Shown here one piece after another: positions 46,716 through 57,918 of a stretch of 64,000 nt of DNA. The notes below the pieces were generated by a model. That model had not been told where the DNA came from. It saw nothing but the letters and a program-made list of their open reading frames with translations, and ran no database searches. The position numbers and the translations under genes were made by a program. The DNA lies in contig CM047805.1 in the NCBI GenBank assembly GCA_026214975.1, positions 4,650,001-4,714,000 on the forward strand, written 5' to 3'. How positions within the stretch are numbered: position 1 is the first letter of the stretch; each line of letters starts with the position of its first letter. This DNA is from Gentiana macrophylla (lineage: Eukaryota; Streptophyta; Magnoliopsida; Gentianales; Gentianaceae).

Positions 46716-47077
46716 ACGATCGACGATGGCGGATTCGGTCTCTGTGGGAATGATGATGGAGGGCTCACCTTTAAAGGTGGAAGAGCAGAATGAAGAGGAT
46801 GAAAACCCTGGTGTGGATTGCGTTGTCCTCTTCATAACTTGGCATAAGAGGGAGGAGATGACTGTAAATTCGAATCCGGCGACGGAGCAGCCATGCTTGC
46901 TGGAGAAGAAAACCCTAGGGAGGCCCTAGTTTTTCATTTGGACAGCATTCACCGAGTATATAAAAATGAGAATAAAACAGTCTTCCATTACAAAATAATA
47001 ATATGAGAATAAACACACCTAACATTTATTTTTCAATAAAACGTCAACAAAATTAACATCTATTTATACACAGGATT
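46716..47077. other. Unassigned; short open frame
   Basis: A 66-residue open frame at 46726-46929 (+) starts MADSVSVGMMMEGSPLKVEE. It has no family I recognise and begins inside the target duplication of the MITE, so it is probably chance or a gene-end fragment. The rest is AT-rich. Confidence 0.3.
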
Positions 47078-47235
47078 AAGTATACACACATTCTTTTCTA
47101 ACCGTCGTGGATGACTCCTCCCAAGGTGTTTGGGTTTATTTATTCCCCGAAAAAAAGGAAGTAGACGGCAAACTTAAAGAGTTTTTCACTATAGTGTCTC
47201 GTCAATTTCATAAATCTATCAAAGTTGTTCACAAT

Positions 47236-47796
47236 TAGTGCTGTTAAACAAATAGAGCCGATCGTAAACAAGCTCGTATTCGTCTTGTTAGTGGTCCTGA
47301 TCGTTTGTTCATTTAGCTTAACGAGCCGAGCTCAAACATGATTGTAGGCTCGTTTTCTTAACGAACGAACACGAGCTTGGTTCGCGAACGTTCGATTATG
47401 TTCACGAACGTGCTTATATAAATACATCAATTTACGGTAATCCTAACTCAAAAGAGGATAAGTCATCCATTCATCTAATAGAAGATTATAGATTGATTTT
47501 ATATAACATTTAGATAATTTTATACTCATTTTTGTTGTGTGATGTATATAATATTAATCTATAACTTGTTATTTTAGCATTTGCACTACATTAACGAACC
47601 GAATACGAGCCAAACTCAAGTCAGAAGAAAACAATATGTTTTACGAGCCGAGCTGGAACATTTCATATTTTAAACGAGCCGAGTACGAACATAATTTTTT
47701 GTTCATTTAACAAACGAATGAGCTCGAACGAGCTCGTGAGCTAAACAAGCTCTCGTTCGAACCACCAATACTCGGCTAGTCTCGTTAACAGCTCTA
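47236..47796. mobile_element. MITE i, hAT-like, GAGCTCG-rich
   Basis: 561 bp, ends TAGTGCTGTTAAA and (reverse complement) TAGAGCTGTTAAC. Flanking 8-bp repeats TTCACAAT / TTCACACT (7 of 8). Interior rich in ACGAGC/GAGCTCG words. No coding capacity. Confidence 0.85.
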
Positions 47797-47877
47797 TTCA
47801 CACTGATAATGACACGGAATTTAGGTGTTTGAAAAATTACTTTCTCGAACATGGAATTTCGCACCACCACTCGTGTG

Positions 47878-48875
47878 TAGACATGTAAACGATCTGAGCT
47901 GCTCACGAGCCGCTCGATACTCGACTCGTTAAATGCTTGCTCGGATTTACTTTTAATCGAAATCGAGCCGATCTCAAGCAGCTCATCATAATTAACGAGC
48001 TGAACTCGAGCAATTTAATGGTCTACTCGACATGCTCGCTAGCTTTATCGAGCATTTTAATATTATAATAAAATATATTTTTTTTGAGAATTATAATAAA
48101 ATATATTATATTTATTATTATTATGCTGTTGACTTAATATTTCATGTGCATATCTTAGCATTTGTATCATTTTTCCGAGTTGCTCGAGCTCGAGTTTGAA
48201 AGCGTTTGATTTTCTTCGAGCCGAACTCAAACATGATTAATAATTTATCGAACCGATCTCACGCAATTTTTTTCTGCTCGAGCGATCTCGAGCCAAGTTC
48301 GAGTATCACTGTTTTAAGAGGTTGCCCAACTCGATAAGTAAATGATTGATTCGAATCAGATCGTTTACACCTAGGGGTGTAATCGAGCCGAGTCAAGTCG
48401 ATACTCTCTAGGACTCGACTAAAAAAGTTCGGGCTTGAAACTCGGCTCGAGCTCGATCGAGCCATAAAAAATCAAGATCGAACTCGACTCGCTAAGTACT
48501 CGATAAAGCTCGACTCGACTCGTAAGCTCGATTATTATCCTAGAATTCATTTAATTTTTAACGAAATATGGTAAATTCGAGCTCGGCTCGTCTAATACTC
48601 GACTCGAATAATATTTTTTTAATAATAAAAAATATTATTTTATAATAAATGTAATAAATTAAATTAATTAAATAATTATTTAATCAAGCTCGATTAAGCT
48701 CGCGAGCTACTCGACTACTATATTTTAAAACTCGAGCTCGGCTCGGTTAATTATTCGAGTAGCTCGACTCGAGCTCGAACTCGAAAAAAACCGAATCGAG
48801 TCGATCTCTCTTGCGAGTCGAGTGTGAGTAGCTCACGAGTAGCCCAACTCATTTACAGCCCTATTTACACCCCTA
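47878..48875. mobile_element. MITE ii, hAT-like, GAGCTCG-rich, contains MITE iii
   Basis: Ends TAGACATGTAAACGATCTGA and (reverse complement, after setting aside MITE iii) TAGGGGTGTAAACGATCTGA. Flanking 8-bp repeats CTCGTGTG / CTCATCTG (6 of 8). Own length about 498 bp; its right terminal repeat is split by MITE iii. Confidence 0.82.
48372..48863. mobile_element. MITE iii, hAT-like, nested in the terminal repeat of MITE ii
   Basis: 492 bp, ends TAGGGGTGTAATCGAG and (reverse complement) TAGGGCTGTAAATGAG. Flanked by perfect 8-bp duplications TTTACACC (48364-48371, 48864-48871), which are themselves terminal-repeat sequence of MITE ii. Interior extremely rich in CTCGAGC/GAGCTCG. Confidence 0.88.
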
Positions 48876-49124
48876 CTCATCTGTAGGGATGTACCATCAA
48901 AATGAACTTGTAGAACAAAAACACCGTCATATTTTAAATGTTTCCAAGGCTCTTCAATTTCATGCTCATTTGTCCATTGAATTGTGGCGTGAAGGTGTAC
49001 ATACCGCCACATATCTTATTAATCGAACTCCTACTCCGGTGCATCAAGGAAAAACATCCTACGAACGTCTGTTTGGTTGCTCTCCGAACTACGACAATTT
49101 GTGAGTTTTTGGTTGTTTGGCATA

Positions 49125-49616
49125 TGATCGAACTAAGAATGAAACGAGTAAACAATCGGGTCTTTCTTGTTCTAGGATTATACAGAGAGTAATTGTTGTT
49201 ATTGTAATGGACTGAACTTAAGGAATAAGTCGCCACGTATTCAAATATATATTTGGAATCAAGTCCAACCGTAGTTCAAAGCGGTTATCCATAAGAGTGG
49301 AGCTAGTGGGTGGTTATATAAGCCCCCACGCCTCGCGTTAGTCATATCGCGCTCTTTATTCCGGATGAATATGTCTCCGATCGGCTTCCATTTGGTCGGG
49401 ACACGCCTCGGTCGACGATCTTCTTCTTCTAGTCGGGACTCGCCTCGATCGCCTTGCTTGGCTCGATCACTCGCTTCTCTTGTCGTGGATCTCCCCGGCC
49501 TCGATCGACTTATTTCTTTTGGTCGTAGTGGTACCCAGACCGGGTACAGCTCTGTCCTGGTCTGCCGGTTCGCTTTATATCTGCTTGACACGTGGGTCGA
49601 TCCGGTCACCCTAATA
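49125..49616 (-). mobile_element. 3' LTR of the Tat element
   Basis: About 492 bp, plus-strand start TGATCGAACTAAG. Matches 60124-60626 with several small indels (e.g. CGGTCGACGATC versus CGACGATCGG) over the GC-rich central part. The inner end is eroded (AATAA versus AATCA). Confidence 0.9.
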
Positions 49617-49882
49617 AAAGCCCCAGGATCTTAATCGATCAGTCCGGCCTTTAAAATGGATTAAGATCGAAGTTCAAAGTTGTTCCCACGGTACCGGCCC
49701 GGATGGCCCCATCAACCCTTGTCTCGGTTAACTCAAACGTCACCATAATTGCACACGCTTTGTCTCTTTGATCGATGCGTAGTCCAAGCGTCCCATCTCT
49801 TGGTTAAAGGCTATTAAATCTATTAGATTCTGCAAGCGCCCATCATTATTTAAAGCTACAGACGTCCAATTTGGCAGATTTG
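49617..49882. other. Tat 3' region upstream of the antisense gene
   Basis: No open frame. On the minus strand CCTGGGGCTTTTATT at the LTR boundary is a weak PPT candidate. In the plus direction it is the region that would have lain upstream of the antisense gene before the solo LTR inserted. Includes the left copy of the ATTTG target duplication (49878-49882). Confidence 0.5.
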
Positions 49883-51646
49883 TGAAGATGTAGGATCTTA
49901 GATCTAAACGAGTTAGATCTACGCGCAGCGGATGGATCACAACTTATACATCACAATACATAATTAAAGAACTTAAATTACTACAAGGGGTTAAGAAAAA
50001 CATACCAATAGTAAGGAAGAAAAGCTTTAATCTTAGGATGAGAAGCCTTGATCTTCCAATGTGTTCTCCAAACGGTGGTTGGTGGACACCAATTCTTGGA
50101 ATTGGAACCTCCTTGATATGCAACCGAGAAAAACCCTAAGTTTTTCTCCAACCGGGTGGAGCTAAGGATCGAACTCCTTAGCCTTTTTCTTTATGAATTT
50201 CGTGGCTTCTCCTTCCCCTATGGCTCGGGGAGAACTCTCTTTTTATAGGCAAAATCCAAGAGAGAAAACCTATACCCAATTCTAATTATTATTATCCAAT
50301 AAAAATAAGAGATAATTATAATCATATAATAAGAAAATATAATTATTCTTATAGTTAAGAGATAAATAATAAATAAATTATTTTCTTTTATTTATCCTAT
50401 TAATTATTTAACAAATAAATAACTAATTACACAATATGTCATTATCCAGGAAAACTAATTTCTTGGAAAATCCAAGACATATTGGCGCCACACTAAGCCC
50501 ACTGGCCCACGAGAAAAATGTCTTCTTCTGCTTTTATATTATATTATTTAAGCAACTAAATAATATTCACGCATATCAATTAATTGGCCCAACCAATTAA
50601 TTATTTTCGAGGCCCAAATAATCAAGAATATTAGCCCGAATTATGAAATGGCATTGGGGACAATGGACCTATAAACCAGTAGCTCCAATAATTAAATATA
50701 ATATTCATCGAATGTAATAAATATATATAATTATTAATTCCGGGATTACGCCACCATAAACACGTAAACCGAACTCTACCAATTATAGATATATACTTAT
50801 ACTCAACCCATAGAGTGAATAAGCGTCCATTGATATAATCACTACATACGGATTAACCCTCCATAGATCGTCCATTACGAGTGGGAAGTCTCCGTGAACC
50901 CGACTCGAATATCTTATCCTTATTTACCATTAACCCTTCGATGATCAATTAGTGCACATATCGACTAGTAGCTAATTAGTCAAATGTGAACTCCGGGATC
51001 GATCACTTTCTTAGGGCTAACAAATAAAGGGATGTGCTCTCTACTTACCGAGGAAGGAATGGATTCCATGTCTGTGAAAATCGAGCTACTCACTCATCGA
51101 GGAGATAGTGCCAATGTGAAGTGGCTTGGAACACATATTTAAGTGAACCGTAACTAACACATCAAACACTACCCCGAGACAAGCGCAAGACTCGTGATCA
51201 CCTCAGATTAAGGTTGATCCATATATGATCATCTAATGATTTAATAAGATTCCTCGATTACGGAATTATATCGAGAAATTCATATTAAATCGGTCCGATC
51301 TATATGAATGCCATCATATATAAATGCCCCACGTAGGTACCCTCTACCGAGCGAGTCGGATAAGACTATCACACCCTAATGTGTTCAGGCGCATTATTGG
51401 TGTTTTAATCAAGAGACCCTAAACTCTGATTAAGTTCACCACGGACTAACAGTTTAAGCATATCTCCACTAACTCAATCCTCACGTGTAATCCATACACT
51501 GAGTTAAGTGGTTACATACATATATACTTAGGGTTTACAGCAGTGTATTACTTACAAGCACAAAGCAAGTAATAAGGTGAGATAAATTCTGTCATCCATT
51601 ATTAAAAACAATTACACAAATTGTCTTTCGGGCACTGCACCTAACA
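49883..51646 (-). mobile_element. Solo LTR, 1764 bp, nested in the Tat element
   Basis: Plus-strand ends TGAAGATGTAGG...CACCTAACA, flanked by perfect 5-bp duplications ATTTG (49878-49882, 51647-51651). Reverse complement begins TGTTAGGTGCAGTGCCC. No primer site, PPT or coding sequence accompanies it. Orientation (minus) is inferred from a TATA-like CTATAAAAAGAG at about 50246-50235 and from TGTTAGG as the usual 5' start. Confidence 0.85.
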
Positions 51647-51718
51647 ATTTGCTCCCTCAATTAACAAGTAAGTCTTCTTCGTCTTTGTGTGATAATAATT
51701 TTCTCTTTTTTACTCCTT

Positions 51719-53715
51719 ATGAATCCAAATCAACCTGAAATATCCATTCCTGGTGAAAATCCTCTCTTCTCTATTCTTCCCCCTCATCTGATTGCTTCTA
51801 TCGTTCCAACCCTTGTCGAATCGCCTCCGACCGAGTATAATATTTCCGGCCTGTCCGCGCCGATACGTGCGTTGAAGAGGACCTATGAGACTAAGAAAAT
51901 GATGGCTTGCCACGCAATCGACTCCAAACTAAAGGATTCGGATATCACTGACATCTGTGATAGGTTTGGGTTAAATAAGAACGTTTATGCCCCTATCCGA
52001 CCTGCACCTGGAAAAAAGTGATGCTGCTCCTCCTGCTGGGTACTGCACTGTTTATAAAGAACAGTTTGAATGCGGCCTCAAATTTCCTCTTCCTCCAGCT
52101 TTCCTGGAAATACTCCGATATTATGACTTGGGGCTTGGTCAGATAGTTCCCAATTGTATAAGGGCCATTACAGGTTTTTTGGTTGGTGTAGGTGTTTTGT
52201 GACCCCCTTCTCTTTACAAATTTTTAGAACCTTTTACCAATGCAAACAAGTGAAGAAGAATCCTGGCTGGTACTGCTTCTGTAGGAGAACCGATAATTTG
52301 AGTGGTGTCCTTTTGATTAAGAAAACAGACCAATCTTTCTATGATTGGAAGAAGCACTTCTTCTTCATTAGGCACAACACTACTAGGGATCTAGGCAAGT
52401 GGAATACCTCAACTAAGAATAGCGATGTGTTAGAGAGCAAAGCGGATAAGAAGTTGTTGAAGGATATCAGTGAGTCCCCGATATATATCGGGTGCGAGAA
52501 ATTCTGAGTCCAACTGATCGATCTTTGCTCATTTTGAGGCTGCGCCGCCCGTAACCTTACGTTGAATTATCAGAGGAGAGATACAATTTGAGTAGGGTCT
52601 CTTATTTTGAACATTTATGTTCTTCCTCTGTGGCATGTCTTTAATTTTTATTTTTTTTTTGGCATTTGCAGGGGCAAGCTTTACTCATATCATCCAGATT
52701 GCTGATGAGACTTCACCTCCCCGTGGTCAGGGTGCATCCGATCCTGTTGTCAACCCAAACGTGCCAGATCAGCTGCCAAGCCTATTGACAGTCATCCAAT
52801 TGAGCCCTCAAACGAGACAGATCAGGCTGATGGTGATTCTGAGGAGACCAATGATTATCGGATTGTTTCTCACAACGCTCTGGTAGAGACTACAGCTGAG
52901 ACTAGGCGTGCTTCGAAACATATTAGATCTCAAGATCAAACTGATGGAGATGCTGGGGCCTCTGAACGAGCTCAAGGGGAGAGATACGATTGGAAAGAAT
53001 GGACTAACCAAGATCTGTCCAAATTTGTAAGATTCTTTTTCATAAGTAGCAACCTGTCTCTCTTCTTCTTTTTTATTTTATTATTTTTTTTTTATGTGTT
53101 GATTTTGCTCCTTGTATTCCCTTTCAGGGGGCCAAACTGGGTAAAGAGATCTTGTCCAGACTAAGGAGTTCTGGAAAAGTTGAGGAAGACCTGTCCAGAT
53201 CTCTGTCAGAGTGGAAAGCCAAGTATGAAGATTTGTTGAGCACCTCTGTTGCGGAGAAAATGGCATTGTTTGACGAATTTAAGGCCAAAACTGATGAGTT
53301 CCAGGCCAACCTTGCTACTGCCAATGAAGTCAAATCCGAGCTGGAAAAGATGGTGGCCACTCTTGAAAAGGAGAGGGATAACTTGAAAAGCAGGCTGCCT
53401 GAGCACATCGCTGAAGCCCTTGCTAATTATAGGAAGTCCGATGAGTTATCCAATAACATCAAGATGCTTTTTGCCCCCATTATTTGGTTTGGGTACTCCT
53501 CAGCTATTGAGGACACGAAGGCTGTTGGTCTAGCTGTTGATGCTGCCAGACTTTCCCACTCGAGTTGGAATAGGCATGATGGATCTCAGATTTACGAGGC
53601 CAAATTCAAAGAATTTACAGATGGAGTAGACTTGGTTTCCAAATATGGCAGAAAGCCTCCACAAACTCAGACCGGTTCATCATCTCAGTGTCAAGTTCCC
53701 CTAAGTTCAAAGTGA
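51719..53715 (+). pseudogene. Antisense extra gene of the Tat element ('putative gypsy-type transposon' protein)
   Basis: Plus strand, opposite to gag-pol. Starts MNPNQPEISIPGENP (51719). The frame shifts at the A run near 52013 and continues with YCTVYKEQFECGLKFPLPP and ILRYYDLGLGQIVPNCIRAI. It shifts again near 52200, then KKNPGWYCFCRRTDNLSG and DWKKHFFFIRHN (52230-52507). Spliced-looking breaks follow (acceptors TTTGCAG|GGGC at about 52672 and CTTTCAG|GGGG at about 53129). It ends in a coiled-coil segment (53152-53715: EFQANLATANEVKSELEKM, ending in a globular YEAKFKEFTDGVDLVSKYG). The pattern matches plant 'putative gypsy-type transposon' (Transposase_28-like) proteins. Function unknown; at least two frameshifts make it a pseudogene unless introns explain them. 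Confidence 0.7.
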
Positions 53716-54080
53716 AAACATTTAACCTATCCTCTATTTCAATCTTGATTTCGAACATTATATTTTGCTGTTGTTGTTTTCAAACTTTGTTGTTTTGCTT
53801 GTTTTCATATGGGAATTCCTTGAATTTCAGTGCCCCTTGGCCCTTTGCCCAATGTATGAAATATGTCCTTGGCACTTTGCCCAATATTGTGTTGTGTTTC
53901 TCCTTATTCTTTTCCCCCCAGTATGACATGTGATTGGCCTGTGCAGCATATGTCATACTGTGGTTATGAGCAGATTTGTTATATCCAAACCCAATGAGTT
54001 CTTCATTCCCAGAAATACCGACCTGTTATGAGGTCTTAAATGTCTGACTACTCAGACTTAAATGATTTTTTTTTTGAAGA
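53716..54080. other. Tat non-coding segment before the tandem array
   Basis: AT- and TTG-rich, with GGCCCTTTGCCCAATGTATG and GGCACTTTGCCCAATATTGT as a short imperfect direct repeat (53839 and 53871). Probably the 3' UTR of the antisense gene. Confidence 0.4.
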
Positions 54081-54661
54081 GTTTTCGACCTGACCTGTGG
54101 TCTAAAATAAACGACCTGACCTGAGGTCTAAAAATGATCTGATTTTCAGACTTAATAAATTTTCTCTTTTGAAGAGTTTTCGACCTGACCTGAGGTCTAA
54201 AATAAACGACTTGACCTGAGGTCTGAAAATGATCTGATTTTCCCGACTTAATGAATTTTCTCTTTTGAAGAGTTTTCGACCTGACCTGAGGTCTAAAATA
54301 AACGACCTGACCTGAGGTCTACAAACGATCTGATTTTTCAGACTTAACGAATATTCTCTTTTGAAGAGTTTTCGACCTGAACTGAGGTCTAAAATAAACG
54401 ACCTGACCTGAGCTCTACAAACGATCTGATTTTTCAGACTTAACGAATATTCTCTTTTGAAGAGTTTTCGACCTGACCTGAGGTCTAAAATAAACGACCT
54501 GACCTGAGGTCTATAAACGATCTGATTTTTCAGACTTAATGAATTTTCTCTTTTGAAGAGTTTTCGACCTGACCTGAGGTCTAAAATAAACGACCTGACC
54601 TGAGGTCTACAAACGATCTGATTTTTCAGGCTTAACGAATATTCTCTTTTGAAGAGTTTCA
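54081..54661. repeat. 96-bp tandem repeat array, six units
   Basis: Units begin at 54081, 54176, 54272, 54368, 54464 and 54560, and a seventh starts at 54656; the period is 96 bp (one 95). Each unit holds CGACCTGACCTGAGGTCTA twice, so it was built from a smaller duplication. Because 96 is a multiple of 3, the array gives a long repetitive minus-strand frame (54102-54662) that is not a gene. It lies in the pol to 3' LTR region, a known source of satellite repeats in Tat/Ogre-type elements. Confidence 0.95.
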
Positions 54662-54759
54662 CAATGGAAATATATTACAGCCATGACATAATTCAAAAGT
54701 TCAAGATAAAGTCATAATGCATAATAAACTTGCAAAAATAAAAACGACTGTCACTTGCC

Positions 54760-56155
54760 TTAAACATAAAAAAATTTCTTCAGATTAATTGCATTCCAAC
54801 TTCTAGGAATGGTTTTCCCTTTGCTATCAGCCAATTGGTATGATCCTTTTCCATGTACCTTAATGATTTGATAAGGACCCTCCCAGTTAGGACTGAGATT
54901 TCCACTTGGTTCCTGCCTGCTGACCTCATTTTTGCGCAACACCAGATCGCCAATCTTTAAATAGCATTGTTTTACCTTGGAGTTGTAATACTGGGAAACC
55001 TGTTGCTTATATTTAGCCATTCGGATCAAAGCAATATCTCTTTTCTCCTCCAGTTCATCCTTAGTGTGCCTTATTTCCTCTTCTTGGATCTGGTCATTAT
55101 ATAGCGTTGTTCTAGGGGATGGCAATCCAATTTCTGCTGGAATAACAGCTTCACATCCATAGGCCAGTGAGAATGGAGTTTCACGTGTTGACATATTTGG
55201 GGTAGTCCTGTAAGCCCAAAGAATGTTTGGGAGATGTTCTACCCAGTGCTTTCCCTCTTGCTACAGCCTCTTCTTCAAGCCAAGCTTGATCTCTGCTCAT
55301 TAGTTTGTTCCACACGACCATTTGCTTGTGGGTGACCAATAGAGGTGAAAAATCTTGTGTTATGCCCAACTCTGCGTGCACCATTCCCGAACTCCCTTTG
55401 TCTTGAATTGAGTACCGTTGTGCTCAAATTATGGTCTTTGGTATCCCATACCTGCATATCAGATTCTTCCACAAGAATTTTTGGATCTGTTTGGCCGTGA
55501 TAGTGGTTAATGGTTCAGCCTCCACCCATTTAATGAAATAATCAACGGCCACTACTAAGAATTTATAACTTCCTGGTGCTGTTGGAAGTGGTCCCACCAG
55601 GTCGACACCACATTGATCAAAGGGCCAGGCTGAGATAATTGGAGTTAAATTTTCAGGCGGCTGATGTGATAGATTACTATGGACCTGACATGACCTGCAT
55701 GCCAAGACTAACTCCTCTGCATCCTGCTGCATCTTAGGCCAATAGTAGCCAAACAACCTGCATTTCCTAGCTAAAGCTCTTGATCCCAAATGGTTTCCAC
55801 AGATCCCTAAGTGGATCTCTCTCAACAAGTAATTGCCTTCTTCTATAGTAACACAACGTAACCAGGGGGATATGAACGATTTTCTATACAGAATGTCATT
55901 GAATAGGGCATACCTATCAGATAAGCGTTGGATTTTGCGAGCTTGCATCTTGTCCTCTGGTAGCAGGCCGTCTTTTAAATATGCTACAATGGAATCCATC
56001 CATGTTTCCCTCTGTGTAATTGGTTGCACCTCAGATACCTCATAACTTCGTTGATGTAATTGCTCGACCAGGACCTTCTTGTCCGGCGTAAAATTCGATG
56101 TTAACTTGGACGGGGCATCCGCTTCTAAGATTCGTGATCCGGAGACTCGCTCCAC
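54760..56155 (-). pseudogene. Tat integrase
   Basis: 55424-56155 has the zinc-binding part (HLGICGNHLGSRALARKC and CRSCQVHSNLSHQP) and the first core block CGVDLVGPLPTAPGSYKFL. 55181-55472, in shifted frames, holds the second block and IGHPQANGRVEQTNEQ. 54760-55194 is the C-terminus (AYGCEAVIPAEIGLPS, NWEGPYQIIKVHGKGSYQL). In the frame that gives HNGTQF the second catalytic position is His where the flanking pattern calls for Asp. Two or more frameshifts (about 55190, 55380, 55430). Confidence 0.88.
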
Positions 56156-56926
56156 TGCACTTCTGGCTGGTTTATCCTTGATTGGGCCAGAGATAAGTAC
56201 TTCTTCATAGGTTCCTCCTTTGCTTCGTACTCCCCCCTGATATGGTTTACTACCAGTTGAGAGTCACTGTAGACTTTGAGTTGCTTAACTCCCAGTTTTA
56301 GAGCTAAGTTCAAACCGGTAATCGCTAGCCGTACATCGCTTCGTTGTTGGTTGCGTGGAAGTTAAAGTGCGAGCATAAGGAACTCTCGCCTTTGGACTTA
56401 TGAGGAGGAGCCCTGCTCCTGACCCGCTCTTGCTAGATGCTCCATCAACGAATAACTTCCACTGACCTGATTCTTTCGGATTCACTTGCTGATCGATAGA
56501 AATGGATTTCTCTTCGGCCAGAAAATCTGCCAGAGCCTGAGCTTTCACTGTTGTTCGTGGTCTGTATTCTAGATTGTACCCTGCTAATTCGACGACCCAT
56601 TTGGCTAAGCGACCTGAAGTGTCTGGCCTACTCAGTATTTGCTTTAATGGCTGATCGGTCAAGACGACCACCGGGTGACTCTGAAAATAAGATCTCAAGT
56701 TCCTGGACGCATGTACCAATGCTAGTACCAATTTCTCCGCATCTGAGTACCTCACTTCAGGTCCATGTAAGGATTTTCTTGTGAAATAAATCGGCTTCTG
56801 GAGTGAATCCTGTTGCCTAACCAAGACAACACTAATGGCCTCATCACAGACTGATAGATAGAGGTATAACACTTCTCCTTCTTGTGGAGATGTCAGAGTT
56901 GGCAATTCCAACAAATATTTCTTCAA
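56156..56926 (-). pseudogene. Tat RNase H and additional RNase H domain
   Basis: 56285-56926 begins with the RT-linked RNase H (SVCDEAISVVLVRQQDSLQK, YFTRKSLHGPEVRYSDAEKL, VVLTDQPLKQIL). It continues into a second RNase H-type domain (WKLFVDGASSKSGSGAGLLL), the extra domain of the Tat clade. The second domain continues out of frame in 56125-56313 (LKVYSDSQLVVNHIRGEYEA). One frameshift at about 56310. Confidence 0.88.
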
Positions 56927-56956
56927 TTCGTCGAAAGCTTCTTGACAATCTGTCCC

Positions 56957-57918
56957 TCAATGAAATGGTGTAGCTTTCCTTAAAATCTTAAAGAAAGGCA
57001 GTGCATGCTGTGCTGATCGTGAAAGAAATCTGTTCAGTGCCGCTAATCTTCCAGTCAATCTTTGAACCTCTCTAACATTGGTGGGTGGTGGCATCATCTT
57101 CAGTGCATCCAACTTGTCTGGATTGGGCCTGATTCCATCCTTAGAAATCATGTAACCCAGAAATTTCCCAGACCTAACACCAAAGGTGCATTTCTTGGGA
57201 TTCAGCTTCATTTTGGTATTTCGAAGTACTTCACAGACCTCTTTGACATTTTGTAAATATTGATCTAAAGACCTGCTTTTGATCAGTAAGTCATCAACAT
57301 AAACCTCCATAGACTTGCCTATCTGATCATGGAAATTCGATTAACTGCCCTCGGGTAGGTGGCACCTGCATTCTTCAGCCCAAACGGCATGGTAACATAA
57401 TAATATGTGCCAAATTCTGTTATGAAATCCGTTTTCTCTGCATCTTTTGGGTCCATGAATATCTGGTGATACCCTTTATATGCGTCCAAGAACCCAAAAA
57501 TCTCAAAACCCACGGTCGAATCCACCAGCCTGTCAATTCTGGGTGAAGTGTAACTGTCTTTAGGGCAAGCCTTGTTCAAGTCCGTAAAGTCTACACACAT
57601 TCTCCAAGATCCATATGACTTCTTCACTAAAACCGGATTGGCTAACCATTCTGGGTAAACCACCTCTTTGACAATCCCTGATTGCTTTAACTTGGCAACT
57701 TCCTGTTCGATGACTGAGATCCTTTCTGGTGCAAAATGTCTCTTCTTTTGACGAACTGGGGGTCTGTTCTGATCCACATTCAAACTATGGACTATAAACT
57801 CTGGTGATAAGCCGGGCATATCATCTGTCTTCCATGCGAAAACATCTCGGTATTCTCTGAGCAGATCTGTTAACGCCCTTTTATAGGGGTCTGGAATCCA
57901 TGAACCTATACTGACCAC
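56957..57918 (-). pseudogene. Tat reverse transcriptase
   Basis: 57319-57918: RTDDMPGL-like linker, then PPVRQKKRHFAPERISVIEQ, WRMCVDFTDLNKACPKDSY, FGFLDAYKGYHQIFMD and MPFGLKNAGATY. 56957-57310: MEVYVDDLLIKSRSLDQYL (YVDD active site), KCTFGVRSGKFLGYMIS and RLTGRLAALNRFLSRSAQ. A frameshift at 57311-57330 separates them. The catalytic aspartates are present. Confidence 0.92.

Noticed and set aside
46726..46929. Short acidic ORF MADSVSVGMMMEGS
   Set aside because: Begins at a MITE boundary, no recognised domain, no supporting promoter or homologue; kept only as an unassigned stretch.
54081..54661. Regularly spaced repeats resembling a CRISPR array
   Set aside because: Units are fully repeated head to tail with no unique spacers, and the sequence is plant nuclear.
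54102..54662. 186-codon minus-strand frame with KLFKREYSLSLKNQ repeats
   Set aside because: Open only because the tandem unit is 96 bp (a multiple of 3); it is repeat sequence without family resemblance.
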